64,000 bases of DNA from Kitasatospora sp. GAS204B (GTDB taxonomy: Bacteria > Actinomycetota > Actinomycetes > Streptomycetales > Streptomycetaceae): positions 1 through 64,000 of the forward strand of contig NZ_JARZAG010000022.1 of NCBI RefSeq assembly GCF_029892155.1. The letters run 5' to 3'. The notes beneath the pieces are model-generated. The model did no database searches and had not been told where the DNA came from. It was given only the letters and a program-made list of their open reading frames with translations. Numbering within the stretch: the stretch's first letter is position 1; each line of letters begins with the position of its first letter. Below, piece by piece: positions 52,273-63,460 of the stretch. The translations under genes were made by a program, and so were the position numbers.

Positions 52273-53460
52273 TCAGTCTGCCGCGAGCCGGGCCGGCGAC
52301 TGCTCGCCCAGCGCCAGGGCGGTGTGGATGGGCCCCTCGGTGCGGGCGAGCGGCCGGCCGGTGCCGCCCCAGCGGACGGCGATGATCTCGGCGGCGATGG
52401 AGACGGCCGTCTCCTGCGGGGTGCGGGCGCCGAGATCGAGCCCGGCCGGGGCGGACAGTCGCGCCAACTCGACGTCGTTCAGCCCGACTTCGCGTAGCCG
52501 GGCGAGCCGGTCGCGGTGCGTGCGACGCGAGCCCAGCGCGCCGACATAGGCGAGCTGGGGCAGGCGCAGGGCGCAGCTCAGCAGCGGGACGTCGAACTTG
52601 GGGTCATGGGTCAGCACGGCGACCACCGTCCGGTCGTCGATCCGCCCAGCTTCGGCCGCCTCGGCCAGGTACTCGTGCGGCCAGCGCACCACCACCTCGT
52701 GCGCGTGCGGGAACCGGGCGGCGGTGGCGAAGACCGAGCGCGCGTCGCACACCGTGACCCGGTAGCCCAGGAATGCGCCGAGTTCGGCGAAGGCGGCGGC
52801 GAAGTCGATGGCGCCGAACACCAGCAGGCGGGGCGGCGGGACGAACGAGCAGACGAAGACGGCCAGTCGGTCGGAATCGGCCGACGCGTCGCCGTCCACG
52901 CAGCGGCCCGCCAGGTCGTACTCGCGCAGCGCGGTCGTGCCGTGGTCGAGCAGGCCCCGGACATCGATGGTCACCGCGCGGTCGAGTGCGGTCGAGCCCA
53001 ACGTGCCCGCGTCGCGGTCGGGCCAGACCACCAGCCTGCTGCCGATCGCGCCCGGCCCGGCGTCCGGACCGGTCACCACGGTGGCCACCGCGACAGCCTG
53101 ACGATCCGTCAATGAGCGCATCAGGTCGGGCAGTTCGGGGAAGGTGCGACGGGACACCGGCTCGACGAAGACCTGGATGGTGCCGCCGCAGGTCAGCCCC
53201 ACCTCGAAGGCGTCGTCGTCACTCACCCCGTAGGTCCGCAACACCGGGCGTCCCGAGACGCGCGCGGCGCTCGCCTCCTCGTACACCGCGCCCTCGACGC
53301 AGCCGCCCGACACGCTGCCGACCACGGTGCCGGCGGCGGACACCGCCATGGCGGCACCGGGCCGGCGCGGCGCGCTGCGGAAGGTGCGGACCACGGTGCC
53401 GAGCGCGAAGGTCTCACCCGCCAGGTACCACGGGTACACCTCGTCGAGGATGTCGCGCAC
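52273..53460 (-). CDS. XdhC/CoxI family molybdoenzyme maturation factor
   Basis: This 395-residue XdhC protein has an N-terminal domain with the conserved PGAAMAV, GSVSGGCVEGAVYEEA and VGLTCGGTIQVFVEP blocks, the cysteines being those implicated in cofactor handling. A Rossmann-like C-terminal domain has LLVFGAIDFAAAFAE, THDPKFDVPLL and YVGALGSRRTHRDR. The family delivers sulfurated molybdenum cofactor to xanthine and CO dehydrogenases. GTG 53460 has GAGGGGG 7 bases upstream. It lies 10 bp behind coxG. It may compensate for the broken XdhC-YHS gene at 59282. Confidence 0.9.
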   Translation of the reverse strand: MRDILDEVYPWYLAGETFALGTVVRTFRSAPRRPGAAMAVSAAGTVVGSVSGGCVEGAVYEEASAARVSGRPVLRTYGVSDDDAFEVGLTCGGTIQVFVEPVSRRTFPELPDLMRSLTDRQAVAVATVVTGPDAGPGAIGSRLVVWPDRDAGTLGSTALDRAVTIDVRGLLDHGTTALREYDLAGRCVDGDASADSDRLAVFVCSFVPPPRLLVFGAIDFAAAFAELGAFLGYRVTVCDARSVFATAARFPHAHEVVVRWPHEYLAEAAEAGRIDDRTVVAVLTHDPKFDVPLLSCALRLPQLAYVGALGSRRTHRDRLARLREVGLNDVELARLSAPAGLDLGARTPQETAVSIAAEIIAVRWGGTGRPLARTEGPIHTALALGEQSPARLAAD

Positions 53461-53470
53461 CTGGTCCCCC

Positions 53471-54178
53471 TCACGGCCGGGGTCGGTGGCAGCAGCGGGC
53501 CCGGCGCAACCCGAGCGCGAGGCCGAGCAGGGCCAGTGCGGCGAGGGCGACCGGAGCCAGGCGCCTGGCCACCGGCCCACGGGCCAGCGCGAGCAGGTCG
53601 AGCGGCTCGTTCTCGGCCGGGGCGGCGGTCGGCAACGGCGCCGGCGCTACAAGTGGTGCGGGGGCTTCGGGTGCTGCTTCGGGCGCTGCAGCGGCTTCGG
53701 GTGCTACGGCTGCGGCTGCGGGCTCAGGCTCACGCTCGGTGGCCAGGCGTGCCTCCAGGCAGTCCACGAACCGGGCCAGCAGCTTGCCGCTGATCTCCGT
53801 CATGACGCCTTTGCCGAACTGGGCCACCTTCCCCGTGACGCTGAGGTTGGTCTCCACCGTCACCCGGGTGCCGTCGCCGTCCGGCACGAGCCGCGCGGTG
53901 ATGTGCGCGTCGGCGTTGCCCTGGCCGTGGGTGTCACGTCCGGTGGCCTTGAGCCGGACGGTGCGGGTCGCCTCGTCCCGCTCCTCGAACGAGGCGGTGC
54001 CCCGGTACTGGACGGTGACCGCGCCCACCCTGATCTTGACCGTCCCGTGGAACACGTCGCCGTCGACCTCGGTGAGCTGGGCCCCCGGCATACAGGGGGC
54101 CAGCCGCTCGACGTCGGTGAAGAGCTCCCAGGCCGGTTCCATCGGCAGGCTCACCCGGAACTCGTTGCTGAACTCCAT
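53471..54178 (-). CDS. coxG: CoxG-like SRPBCC protein with C-terminal membrane anchor
   Basis: This 235-residue protein has a CoxG/SRPBCC domain (1-145: FSNEFRVSLPMEPAWELFTDVERLAPCMPGAQL, GTVKIRVGAVTVQYRG). A Pro/Ala/Glu linker and a hydrophobic tail (APVALAALALLGLALGL) follow. CoxG anchors CO dehydrogenase to the membrane and supports electron transfer to quinone (recent literature, recalled). The tail helix fits that role. ATG 54178 has AAGGAGG 9 bases upstream. It forms an operon with xdhC. Confidence 0.88.
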   Translation of the reverse strand: MEFSNEFRVSLPMEPAWELFTDVERLAPCMPGAQLTEVDGDVFHGTVKIRVGAVTVQYRGTASFEERDEATRTVRLKATGRDTHGQGNADAHITARLVPDGDGTRVTVETNLSVTGKVAQFGKGVMTEISGKLLARFVDCLEARLATEREPEPAAAAVAPEAAAAPEAAPEAPAPLVAPAPLPTAAPAENEPLDLLALARGPVARRLAPVALAALALLGLALGLRRARCCHRPRP

Positions 54179-54262
54179 GCGGACGAGCCTCCTTGCCCGG
54201 AGCGACCCCCCTCGTGCAACGGTTCGCCGCAGCCCCGCCATTCCCGCGCGGCCACGCGCCGG

Positions 54263-55270
54263 TCAGCTCCACAGGCTCACCCGCACCGTGGGCCGGTAGT
54301 GCCCGACCGGCACCCCGGTGTCCCGGGCCAGCAGGCTCTGCACGGCAATCGGGGTGGTCACGAAGCGGCACAGCGCGGAGGCGGTCGGCGAGCGCCGCTC
54401 ACCGGGCAGCGCGCTGGCCCGCAGCACGCCGTTGATCGGTGTACCGGGGACGGCGACCACGGTGAGCGATCCGTGGCGCAGTTCGTCGCGGACCAGGTGC
54501 AGCAGGGCGACGGACAGCCCTCCCCCGGCCACCGCCGCGCCCAGTGCCGCGCTGGTGCTGGGGAAGACGGACGCGTCGGCCTCGCCGACGCCGTGCCGGG
54601 TGAGGAAAGCGCCGCCGGGCGTGCCCGGATCGAGCCCGCCCGGGCCGAGCAGCCAGTGCGCCTTCGGCAGGCGGCCGACCGGCAGGTGCAGCCGACCGCC
54701 GGCCAGCCGGTCGAGACCGGAGCCGGCGCAGTTCCTCGCCGCGACCACGACGAGCTGGAAGCGCAGGAACGGGATGTGCTCGAAGGTGTCCGGGCCGGGC
54801 GGGCCGGCGCTCCCGCTCTGGTCGGCGCCCGCGAGGCCGACCACCACGTCGGCTCGCCGGTCCAGCAGCAGTTCGGCCAGCGCGCTGGACGGCACCGTCA
54901 GCGTGGTGGTCTCGACGTCCGGGTGCCGGCGCACGAAGGCCTCCAGCAGCGGCGGGGCGATCTGCTCGGCGAGTTGCTCAGTGGTGGCCAGCCGCAGGTA
55001 GCCGCCCTCCGTGCCGGCCGCCCGGACCTGCCGGCGGGTCTCCTCGGCCAGCCCCACGATCTCCGCCGCGCCCGCCGCCAGCCGCCGCCCGCCCGGGGTC
55101 AGCGCGATGCCGCCCCCCGCCCGGACGAAGAGCCGGTCGCCGAACTCCCGGCGCAGCGCCGCGATCGCGCCCGACACGGCGGGCTCGCTGACCCGCAGCG
55201 AGATCGCCGCCGCCTTGACCGAGCCGAGCCGGGCCACCGCCAGGAACGCCCTGAGCTGGGTGAGCGTCAT
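54263..55270 (-). CDS. LysR-type regulator of the cox genes
   Basis: This 335-residue LysR regulator has an N-terminal helix-turn-helix, MTLTQLRAFLAVARLGSVKAAAISLRVSEPAVSGAIAALRREFGDRLFVR, split into its usual parts, and a periplasmic-binding-like effector domain. ATG 55270 has GGGAGG 6 bases upstream; the 24-codon in-frame extension is rejected. It is divergent from coxM, the typical arrangement for a LysR activator, and a CTTA-N10-TAAG dyad lies between them. Four copies of CGTCGTCCG occur in its own 5' region (55281-55350). Confidence 0.9.
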   Translation of the reverse strand: MTLTQLRAFLAVARLGSVKAAAISLRVSEPAVSGAIAALRREFGDRLFVRAGGGIALTPGGRRLAAGAAEIVGLAEETRRQVRAAGTEGGYLRLATTEQLAEQIAPPLLEAFVRRHPDVETTTLTVPSSALAELLLDRRADVVVGLAGADQSGSAGPPGPDTFEHIPFLRFQLVVVAARNCAGSGLDRLAGGRLHLPVGRLPKAHWLLGPGGLDPGTPGGAFLTRHGVGEADASVFPSTSAALGAAVAGGGLSVALLHLVRDELRHGSLTVVAVPGTPINGVLRASALPGERRSPTASALCRFVTTPIAVQSLLARDTGVPVGHYRPTVRVSLWS

Positions 55271-55407
55271 CGCCGCCTCCCGTCGTCCGCCCCCTCGTCT
55301 ACAGCCCCCGTCGTCCGAGCCTCCCGTCGTCCGCTGCTCCACGTCGTCCGCCGCCTCGCACCGTCCGCAGCGGATTTCCGCCCTGAGGATGTCAGCCGTG
55401 GCGGGCT

Positions 55408-55425
55408 CTTAACCATTCCCCTAAG
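55408..55425. promoter_or_regulatory. Candidate LysR binding site before coxM
   Basis: CTTA and TAAG are separated by 10 bases in a locally AT-richer spot about 90 bp before the coxM start. Size and position resemble a LysR box, but the match is short. Confidence 0.4.
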
Positions 55426-55513
55426 TCGGCTTTGACCTGGGCGGTTGCCGGGGTCACCGTGCAGGCGTGCGGCAGTGCGGCCGCGCGCGGCCCGTGATCG
55501 TCAGGAGGCCACC

Positions 55514-56395
55514 GTGCAGGTTCCCGCGTCATTCGAATACCGGCGGGCCCAGAGCGTGCCGGACGCCCTCGCGCTGCTGGAGCGGTTCGGGGAGGACGCC
55601 CGGGTCATCGCGGGCGGGCACAGCCTGCTGCCGATGATGAAGCTGCGGCTGGCCCGTCCGGAGTTCCTGGTCGACATCAACGACCTGCACGAGCTGGACT
55701 ATCTGCGGCAGGAGGGCGCCGAGTTGTGCATCGGGGCGCTCACCCGCCACCGTGGCCTGCTGGAGTCCGAGCTGGTCGGCCGGCTCTTCCCGATCTTCCA
55801 CGACGCCGAGCGGGTGATCGCCGACCCGCCGGTGCGCAACCGGGGCACCATCGGCGGCTCGCTCTGCCAGGCCGACCCGGCCGAGGACCTCTCCGCCGTC
55901 TGCACGGCCGTGCGTGCGGTGGCCGTGGTGCTCGGTGCCGGTGGACGGCGTTCGGTGCCGATGGCGGACTTCTACCGGGGACCGTACGAGACGGATGTGG
56001 GCGCCGGCGAGATGCTGGGCGAGATCCGGGTGCCGATCCTGCCGGACTCCGGCAGCGCCTATCAGAAGGTCGAACGGAAGACCGGGGACTGGGCGATCGC
56101 GGCCTGTGGCGCCGCCCTGTCGCTGGCGGACGGGCGGATCGCCTCGGCCGGGATCGGGCTGGCGGCGGTCGGCGTCTCGGCCGCCGGGTACCGGCGGGCC
56201 GAGCAGGCGCTGGTCGGCCGGGAGCCGTCCGAGGAGGTCTTCGCCGAGGCCGGTCGGTTGGCCGCCGAGGACTGCGAGCCGGTGACCGACACCCGCGGCA
56301 CCGCCGCGTACAAGCGCCACCTGGCCGGCGAACTCACCGAACGCGCCCTGCGCCTGGCCGTCGAGCGGGCCCTGCGGCCCGCCGCCGCGGCCTGA
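55514..56395 (+). CDS. coxM: CO dehydrogenase FAD subunit
   Basis: This 293-residue medium subunit of the molybdenum CO dehydrogenase has FAD-binding motifs AGGHS (33-37) and TIGGS (112-116), followed by the C-terminal CODH_FAD domain (VERKTGDWAIAACGAALSL). GTG 55514 has AGGAGG 5 bases upstream; longer in-frame starts ignore it. Electrons from CO pass from the Mo centre through two iron-sulfur clusters to FAD and on to the respiratory chain. It is the first gene of the rightward cox operon. Confidence 0.94.
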   Translation: MQVPASFEYRRAQSVPDALALLERFGEDARVIAGGHSLLPMMKLRLARPEFLVDINDLHELDYLRQEGAELCIGALTRHRGLLESELVGRLFPIFHDAERVIADPPVRNRGTIGGSLCQADPAEDLSAVCTAVRAVAVVLGAGGRRSVPMADFYRGPYETDVGAGEMLGEIRVPILPDSGSAYQKVERKTGDWAIAACGAALSLADGRIASAGIGLAAVGVSAAGYRRAEQALVGREPSEEVFAEAGRLAAEDCEPVTDTRGTAAYKRHLAGELTERALRLAVERALRPAAAA

Positions 56396-56418
56396 CCGAG
56401 CCGGAAGGACGGCTGACG

Positions 56419-56918
56419 ATGCAGGTCACCATCAATGTCAACGGCGAGGACCACACCGCCGACGTGGAGCCCCGGCACCTGCTGGTCCGCTTCCTGCGCG
56501 ACGACCTCGGCCTCACCGGCACCCACTGGGGCTGCGACACCAGCAACTGCGGCACCTGCGTGGTGCTGCTCGACGGCGAGCCGGTGAAGAGCTGCACGAT
56601 GCTGGCCGTCATGGCGGCCGGGCACCAGGTGCGCACCGTGGAGGGACTGGAGACCGCCGACGGGCTCGACCCGGTCCAGCAGGGGTTCATCGAGCAGCAC
56701 GGGCTGCAGTGCGGCTTCTGCACGCCGGGCATGATGCTCACCGCCCGTGCGCTGCTGGACCGCGATCCCGATCCCTCCGAGCAGCAGATCCGGGAGGCGA
56801 TCTCCGGCCAGCTCTGCCGGTGCACCGGCTACCTGAACATCGTCCGCGCGGTCCAGTGGGCCGCGCACCACCCGGCGGCGGCCGCCGCTGCCACCGCCCC
56901 GAGCGCCGGGAGCACGCC

Positions 56919-56922
<4 letters not shown>
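56419..56922 (+). CDS. coxS: CO dehydrogenase [2Fe-2S] subunit
   Basis: This 167-residue small subunit has an N-terminal plant-type ferredoxin cluster at Cys39, 44, 47 and 59 and a C-terminal helical cluster domain with Cys98, 101, 133 and 135 (CGFC...CRC). All eight ligands are present. ATG 56419 has GGAAGGA 9 bases upstream. Its stop overlaps the coxL start (ATGA). The short Ala-rich tail after AVQWAAHH is slightly longer than usual. Confidence 0.96.
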
Positions 56923-59281
<2,359 letters not shown>

Positions 59282-59285
<4 letters not shown>

Positions 59286-59715
59286 GTACCGACACGGTCC
59301 TGGAGCAGCGGATGGCCGAACTGACGGATCGTCAGGTCCCGTTCGTCAAGGCCACCGTGGTCCGGGCGCTGCACCCGACCAGCGCGCACCCGGGGGACAT
59401 CGCGCTGGTGCTGGAGGACGGCCGGATCGAAGGGTTCGTCGGCGGCGTCTGCGCCGAGGCCACCGTCCGCCTCCAGGCGCTGCGGCTGCTGAGCAGCGGG
59501 GAGTCGCTGCTGTTGCGGATCTCCCCCGACGCCCCGGCGCAGCCCGAGGCCGCGCCGCCGGACGACACGGAGGGCACCGAGGGCACGCTGCTGGTGGCCA
59601 ACCCCTGCCTGTCTCGGACGTCCGGGGGCACCGCCACTGGTTCTGCTCGACCGGCTGCCGCGACCGCTTCGAAGCCCGGACCGCCGAAGGCTCTCAGCCT
59701 GCGGAGCAGCCATGA
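59282..59715 (+). pseudogene. XdhC-YHS (CoxF-like) gene with internal deletion
   Basis: GTG 59282 overlaps the coxL stop (GTGA). The frame gives the XdhC N-terminal domain (FVKATVVRALHPTSAHPGD, GFVGGVCAEATVRLQALRLL, GTLLVANPCLS). The expected Rossmann domain and the start of the YHS domain are missing. Right after PCLS, near 59610, the sequence continues in another frame as DVRGHRHWFCSTGCRDRFEA, the end of a YHS-type metal-binding domain. It stops at 59715, overlapping the next ATG exactly as an intact gene would. A deletion whose size is not a multiple of three explains both observations. In the written frame translation would run past the moxR start. Confidence 0.8.
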
Positions 59716-60665
59716 CCGAGGCCGGCGCCGGGGCTGCAACCGGGACGGACCCGCAGGCGCAGGCGGCTCGGGCGGCCGTGCTCCGCGCCGCACCGGACCC
59801 GCGGACGCTGCGCGCCGCCCTGGACTCCCTCGGCTACCTCACCGACACGGGTCTGACCACCGCGCTCTACCTCGCGCTGCGGCTGCCCCAACCCCTGCTG
59901 CTGGAGGGCGAACCGGGCGTCGGCAAGACCGAGGCCGCCCGGGCGCTGGCCGGTGTGCTCGACAGCCCGCTGATCCGACTCCAGTGCTACGACGGGCTGG
60001 ACGCGGCCGAGGCGCTGTACGAGTGGAACTATCCGCGCCAGTTGCTCAGCATCCGGCTCGCCGAGAGCCGCGGCATCACGCTCTCGGAGGCCGACCTCTT
60101 CTCCGACGCCTTCCTGCTGCGCCGCCCCGTGCTCGCCGCGTTGACGCACCCGGGTCCGACCCCCGCCGTGCTGCTGATCGACGAGATCGACCGGGCCGAC
60201 GACGACTTCGAGGCCTTCCTGCTGGAGGTGCTGGCCGAGGCCAGCGTCACCATCCCGGAGCTCGGCACGGTGCGGGCCACCGTCGCTCCGGTCGTCGTCC
60301 TCACCTCCAACCGGACCCGCGACCTGCACGACGCGCTGAAGCGGCGCTGCCTCTACCACTGGATCGACTACCCCGACACGGACCGGGTCGTCGAGATCGT
60401 CCGGCGCCGCGTCCCCAGCACCACCGCCTCGCTCGCGGCCGAGGTCGCCGGCGCCGTGCGGCGGCTGCGCACCCTGGAGATCCAGAAGCCCCCCGGCATC
60501 GCGGAGAGCATCGACTGGGTCAGCGCGCTCACCCTGCTCGGTGTGGAGCAACTCGACGCCGAGGCGGCGGACCAGACCCTCGGGGTCCTGGTCAAGTACC
60601 GCGAGGACCACGAGCTGGTCCGCGAGCGCGGCCTGGCCTGGCTGGCCGGCACCTCCGATGACTGA
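59712..60665 (+). CDS. coxD: MoxR/CoxD-type AAA+ ATPase
   Basis: This 317-residue AAA+ ATPase has Walker A LLLEGEPGVGKTEAARAL, Walker B AVLLIDEIDRADDDFEAFLLEVL, sensor 1 VVLTSNRTRDLHDALKRRCLY and the helix-2 insert typical of MoxR proteins. In Oligotropha, CoxD and CoxE help build the CuSMoO2 cluster. ATG 59712 overlaps the remnant upstream ORF and the gene overlaps coxE by 8 bp, so it stays in the operon despite the damaged neighbour. Confidence 0.92.
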   Translation: MTEAGAGAATGTDPQAQAARAAVLRAAPDPRTLRAALDSLGYLTDTGLTTALYLALRLPQPLLLEGEPGVGKTEAARALAGVLDSPLIRLQCYDGLDAAEALYEWNYPRQLLSIRLAESRGITLSEADLFSDAFLLRRPVLAALTHPGPTPAVLLIDEIDRADDDFEAFLLEVLAEASVTIPELGTVRATVAPVVVLTSNRTRDLHDALKRRCLYHWIDYPDTDRVVEIVRRRVPSTTASLAAEVAGAVRRLRTLEIQKPPGIAESIDWVSALTLLGVEQLDAEAADQTLGVLVKYREDHELVRERGLAWLAGTSDD

Positions 60666-61920
60666 ACACTCGGGCGTCCCGCCCTCCGTCGACTGGCCCG
60701 CGTTCGCCGCCCGGTTCGGCGCGGCCCTGCACCGCGCGGGCGTGCCGACCACGCCCGAGCGCGCGGCCCGCTTCCTGGACGCCCTGCGCCTGCTGCCCCC
60801 CGTGGACCGGGCGGCGCTCTACTGGGCGGCCCGACTGGCCTTCGTCACCGCGCACGAGCAGATCGACCCGTTCAACCAGGTCTTCACCGTGCTCTTCGGC
60901 GGGCAGCGCGATCCGGCCGACTCCCGGGGCTCCCCCGACAACCCGCCGCTGCCCGGCTTCGAACCCGCGCCGGGCGGACCGGCACCGGCCGCAGGGCCGC
61001 CAGCCACCCAGCGGTCGGCCCGGCCGCTGCCGAGCGGCCCGCCGCACCCCGATCCGGCCGACGAACCGTCCGAGCAGCCGACCGGCACCGGCGAGCAGCG
61101 GCTGGTCGGCAGCACCGCGGAGGTCCTCGCCCAGCAGGACTTCGGCACCTTCGGACCTGGTGAACTGGCAGAACTGGACCGGGTGTTGGCCAAACTGGTG
61201 ATCAGCCTGCCGAGGCGCCGCAGCCGGCGCCGGCAGGCCGATCGGGGCGGCCGCCACATCGACCTGCGCCGAAGTCTGCGGAGCAGCCGGCGCACCGGCG
61301 GCGAGACCGTCCGGCTGGCCCGCTCGCGCGGGCGCCTGCGCCATCGTCGGCTGGTGCTGCTGTGCGACATCTCGGGCTCCATGGAGCCGTACACCCGCGC
61401 CTACCTGCGGATCTTCTCCCGGCTCTGCTCCCGCCCCGGAACCCCGGTGTCCGCCGAGATCTTCGTCTTCGCCACCCGGCTCACCCGCCTGACGCCCGTG
61501 CTGCGGCACACCGCCCCGGACACCGCGCTGCGCCGGGCCGGCCGGGCCGCCCCCGACTGGTCCGGCGGCACCCTGATCGGCCGCGCGCTCGGCGAGTTCA
61601 CCGACCGCTTCGGACGCCGCGGCATGGCCCGCGGCGCGGTCGTGGTGATCTTCTCCGACGGCTGGGAGGGCGAGGACCCGGCGGCGGTGGGCCGGCAGAC
61701 GGCCCGGCTCAGCCGGCTCGCACACCGGATCATCTGGGTCAACCCCCGCAAGGCCGCCCCTGGTTACGCCCCGCTCGCCGGCGGGATCGCGGCAGCGCTG
61801 CCGCACTGCGACGCCTTCGTGAGCGGGCACAGCCTGGCGGCGCTGCCGGAGGTCTTCGAGGCGATCGCCGGGACGGCTGCCCGGCAGCCGACACACCGGG
61901 GCCCGCTCCCGCCGCGGTAG
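60658..61920 (+). CDS. coxE: CoxE-type VWA domain protein
   Basis: This 420-residue protein has a C-terminal von Willebrand A domain with the MIDAS motif LLCDISGSMEPYTR, the SGGTLIGRALGEF threonine loop and VVIFSDGWEGEDP. The N-terminal part has a Pro/Ala-rich linker and a basic stretch (RRRSRRRQADRGGR). CoxE partners the CoxD ATPase in CO dehydrogenase active-site assembly. ATG 60658 lies 8 bp inside coxD; earlier frame-open codons belong to the coxD shadow. It appears to be the last gene of the operon. Confidence 0.9.
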   Translation: MTEHSGVPPSVDWPAFAARFGAALHRAGVPTTPERAARFLDALRLLPPVDRAALYWAARLAFVTAHEQIDPFNQVFTVLFGGQRDPADSRGSPDNPPLPGFEPAPGGPAPAAGPPATQRSARPLPSGPPHPDPADEPSEQPTGTGEQRLVGSTAEVLAQQDFGTFGPGELAELDRVLAKLVISLPRRRSRRRQADRGGRHIDLRRSLRSSRRTGGETVRLARSRGRLRHRRLVLLCDISGSMEPYTRAYLRIFSRLCSRPGTPVSAEIFVFATRLTRLTPVLRHTAPDTALRRAGRAAPDWSGGTLIGRALGEFTDRFGRRGMARGAVVVIFSDGWEGEDPAAVGRQTARLSRLAHRIIWVNPRKAAPGYAPLAGGIAAALPHCDAFVSGHSLAALPEVFEAIAGTAARQPTHRGPLPPR

Positions 61921-62085
61921 CGGCGATGCCTTCGTACGTCTCAAGCCTGTGCTGGACGAGCGGCACGGCGAGCGGGCCGCCGCGTCCGTCCAGGTCCGAA
62001 ACCGGAAATGCGAGGTAACGGGGCATTCCGCTGGCACCATCAACCGAGAGTCAGGCACCGGACGCGGCGCTGAGGAGGCGACCTG

Positions 62086-63426
62086 ATGTCATCGGACGAG
62101 TCGGCGGGAGATCCTGCGGCGGCTCTCCCCCCGGACCCCTTCGCCGCGCTGCGGACCAAGGGCTACCTGGTGCTCCTGGTGCTGGCGGCGGTACTCGGCG
62201 TCATCCTCTCGGCCGGCGCCTACGGCTTCCTCCAGGCCGTGGACCAGCTGCAGAAGGCGCTCTACACCGACCTCCCCAGGGGCCTGGGGTTCCACGGGGC
62301 ACCCCCCTGGTGGCCGCTGCCGCTGCTCGCGGTGGCGGGGTTGCTGGTCGCGCTGACCGTCCAGTACCTGCCCGGCAACGGCGGCCACCAGCCGGCCGAA
62401 GGACTCCATACCAGCGGTACCGCGGCGGCGGCCGAACTCCCCGGCATCCTGCTCGCGGCGCTGGCCTCGCTGGGCTTCGGTGCGGTGATCGGGCCCGAGG
62501 CACCGCTGATCGCGCTCGGCGGCGGCCTGGCCGTGTACGCCATCCGCCTGATCAGGCCCGGCATGGACGCCAGGACCCAGGCCGTGGTGGGTGCGGCGGG
62601 CAGCTTCGCCGCGATCAGCGCGCTGCTGGGCTCGCCGCTGCTCGGGGCCTTCCTGCTGATGGAGGCGTCCGGGCTCGGCGGTCCGATGATGGGGGTCGTC
62701 CTGCTGCCCGGCCTGCTCGCATCCGGGAGCGGGGCGCTCATCTTCATCGGCCTCGGTTCCTGGACCGGGGTCGGCGCCGGCAGCCTGTCGATCCCCAGCC
62801 TGCCCTCGGTACAGCACCCCAACGTCGCCCAGTTCGGCTGGGCGCTGGCGATCGGCGTGGCGGCGGCGCTCGCCGGCATGGCCGTCCGACGACTCGCGCT
62901 CCTCGCCCAGCCGCACGTCAACCGCAGGCGGCTGGTGCTGACCCCGCTGGCCGGCCTGGCAGTCGCGGGACTCGCCATCGCCTACGCCGAGGGCACCGGA
63001 AAGGCCTGGTCCGACGTGCTGTTCTCGGGTCAGGCCGAGCTGCCCCACCTGCTGGTCGACAACGCGAGCTACTCGGTGGGGGCGCTGGTCCTGCTGTTCG
63101 CGTGCAAGTGGCTCGGCTACGGCGTGTCGCTCGCGGCCTTCCGCGGCGGGCCGATCTTCCCGGCGATGTTCCTGGGCGCGGCCGGCGGGATCGCGCTCTC
63201 GCACCTGCCCGGGCTGCCCGTCATCGCCGGTGCGGCCATGGGCATCGGCGCGATGTCGGTCGCCATGCTCCGGCTTCCGATGACCTCCGTCCTGCTCGCC
63301 ACGCTGCTGCTGGGCCAGGACGGTGTGACGCTGATGCCGCTGGTGATCGTGGCGGTCGTGGTCTCCCACGTCGCCTCGTCCCGGCTCACTCCGCCGCCGG
63401 CAGCGCCCACGGCGCCGACGGCGTAG
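62086..63426 (+). CDS. ClC-type chloride channel/transporter
   Basis: This 446-residue ClC-family membrane protein has the inner motif AVIGPEAPLIALGGG, a variant of GxEGP, and the AFRGGPIFPAMFLGA motif (GxFxP region). About ten hydrophobic helices are present and no CBS domain. Whether it is a channel or exchanger is open. ATG 62086 has AGGAGG 8 bases upstream. The 165 bp after coxE hold no gene. The stop codon lies in the arm of the shared terminator. Confidence 0.9.
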   Translation: MSSDESAGDPAAALPPDPFAALRTKGYLVLLVLAAVLGVILSAGAYGFLQAVDQLQKALYTDLPRGLGFHGAPPWWPLPLLAVAGLLVALTVQYLPGNGGHQPAEGLHTSGTAAAAELPGILLAALASLGFGAVIGPEAPLIALGGGLAVYAIRLIRPGMDARTQAVVGAAGSFAAISALLGSPLLGAFLLMEASGLGGPMMGVVLLPGLLASGSGALIFIGLGSWTGVGAGSLSIPSLPSVQHPNVAQFGWALAIGVAAALAGMAVRRLALLAQPHVNRRRLVLTPLAGLAVAGLAIAYAEGTGKAWSDVLFSGQAELPHLLVDNASYSVGALVLLFACKWLGYGVSLAAFRGGPIFPAMFLGAAGGIALSHLPGLPVIAGAAMGIGAMSVAMLRLPMTSVLLATLLLGQDGVTLMPLVIVAVVVSHVASSRLTPPPAAPTAPTA

Positions 63427-63460
63427 CAAGGGGAGGCGAACGCGCCTCCCCTGCTGCTAC
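63423..63460. terminator. Bidirectional terminator between convergent genes
   Basis: AGGGGAGGCG (63429-63438) pairs with CGCCTCCCCT (63443-63452) around a 4-base loop, and the stem is flanked by GTAGC / GCTAC. The TAG of the ClC gene (63424-63426) and the TAG of the SURF1 gene on the other strand both lie in the outer arms, so it can end both transcripts. Confidence 0.85.
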
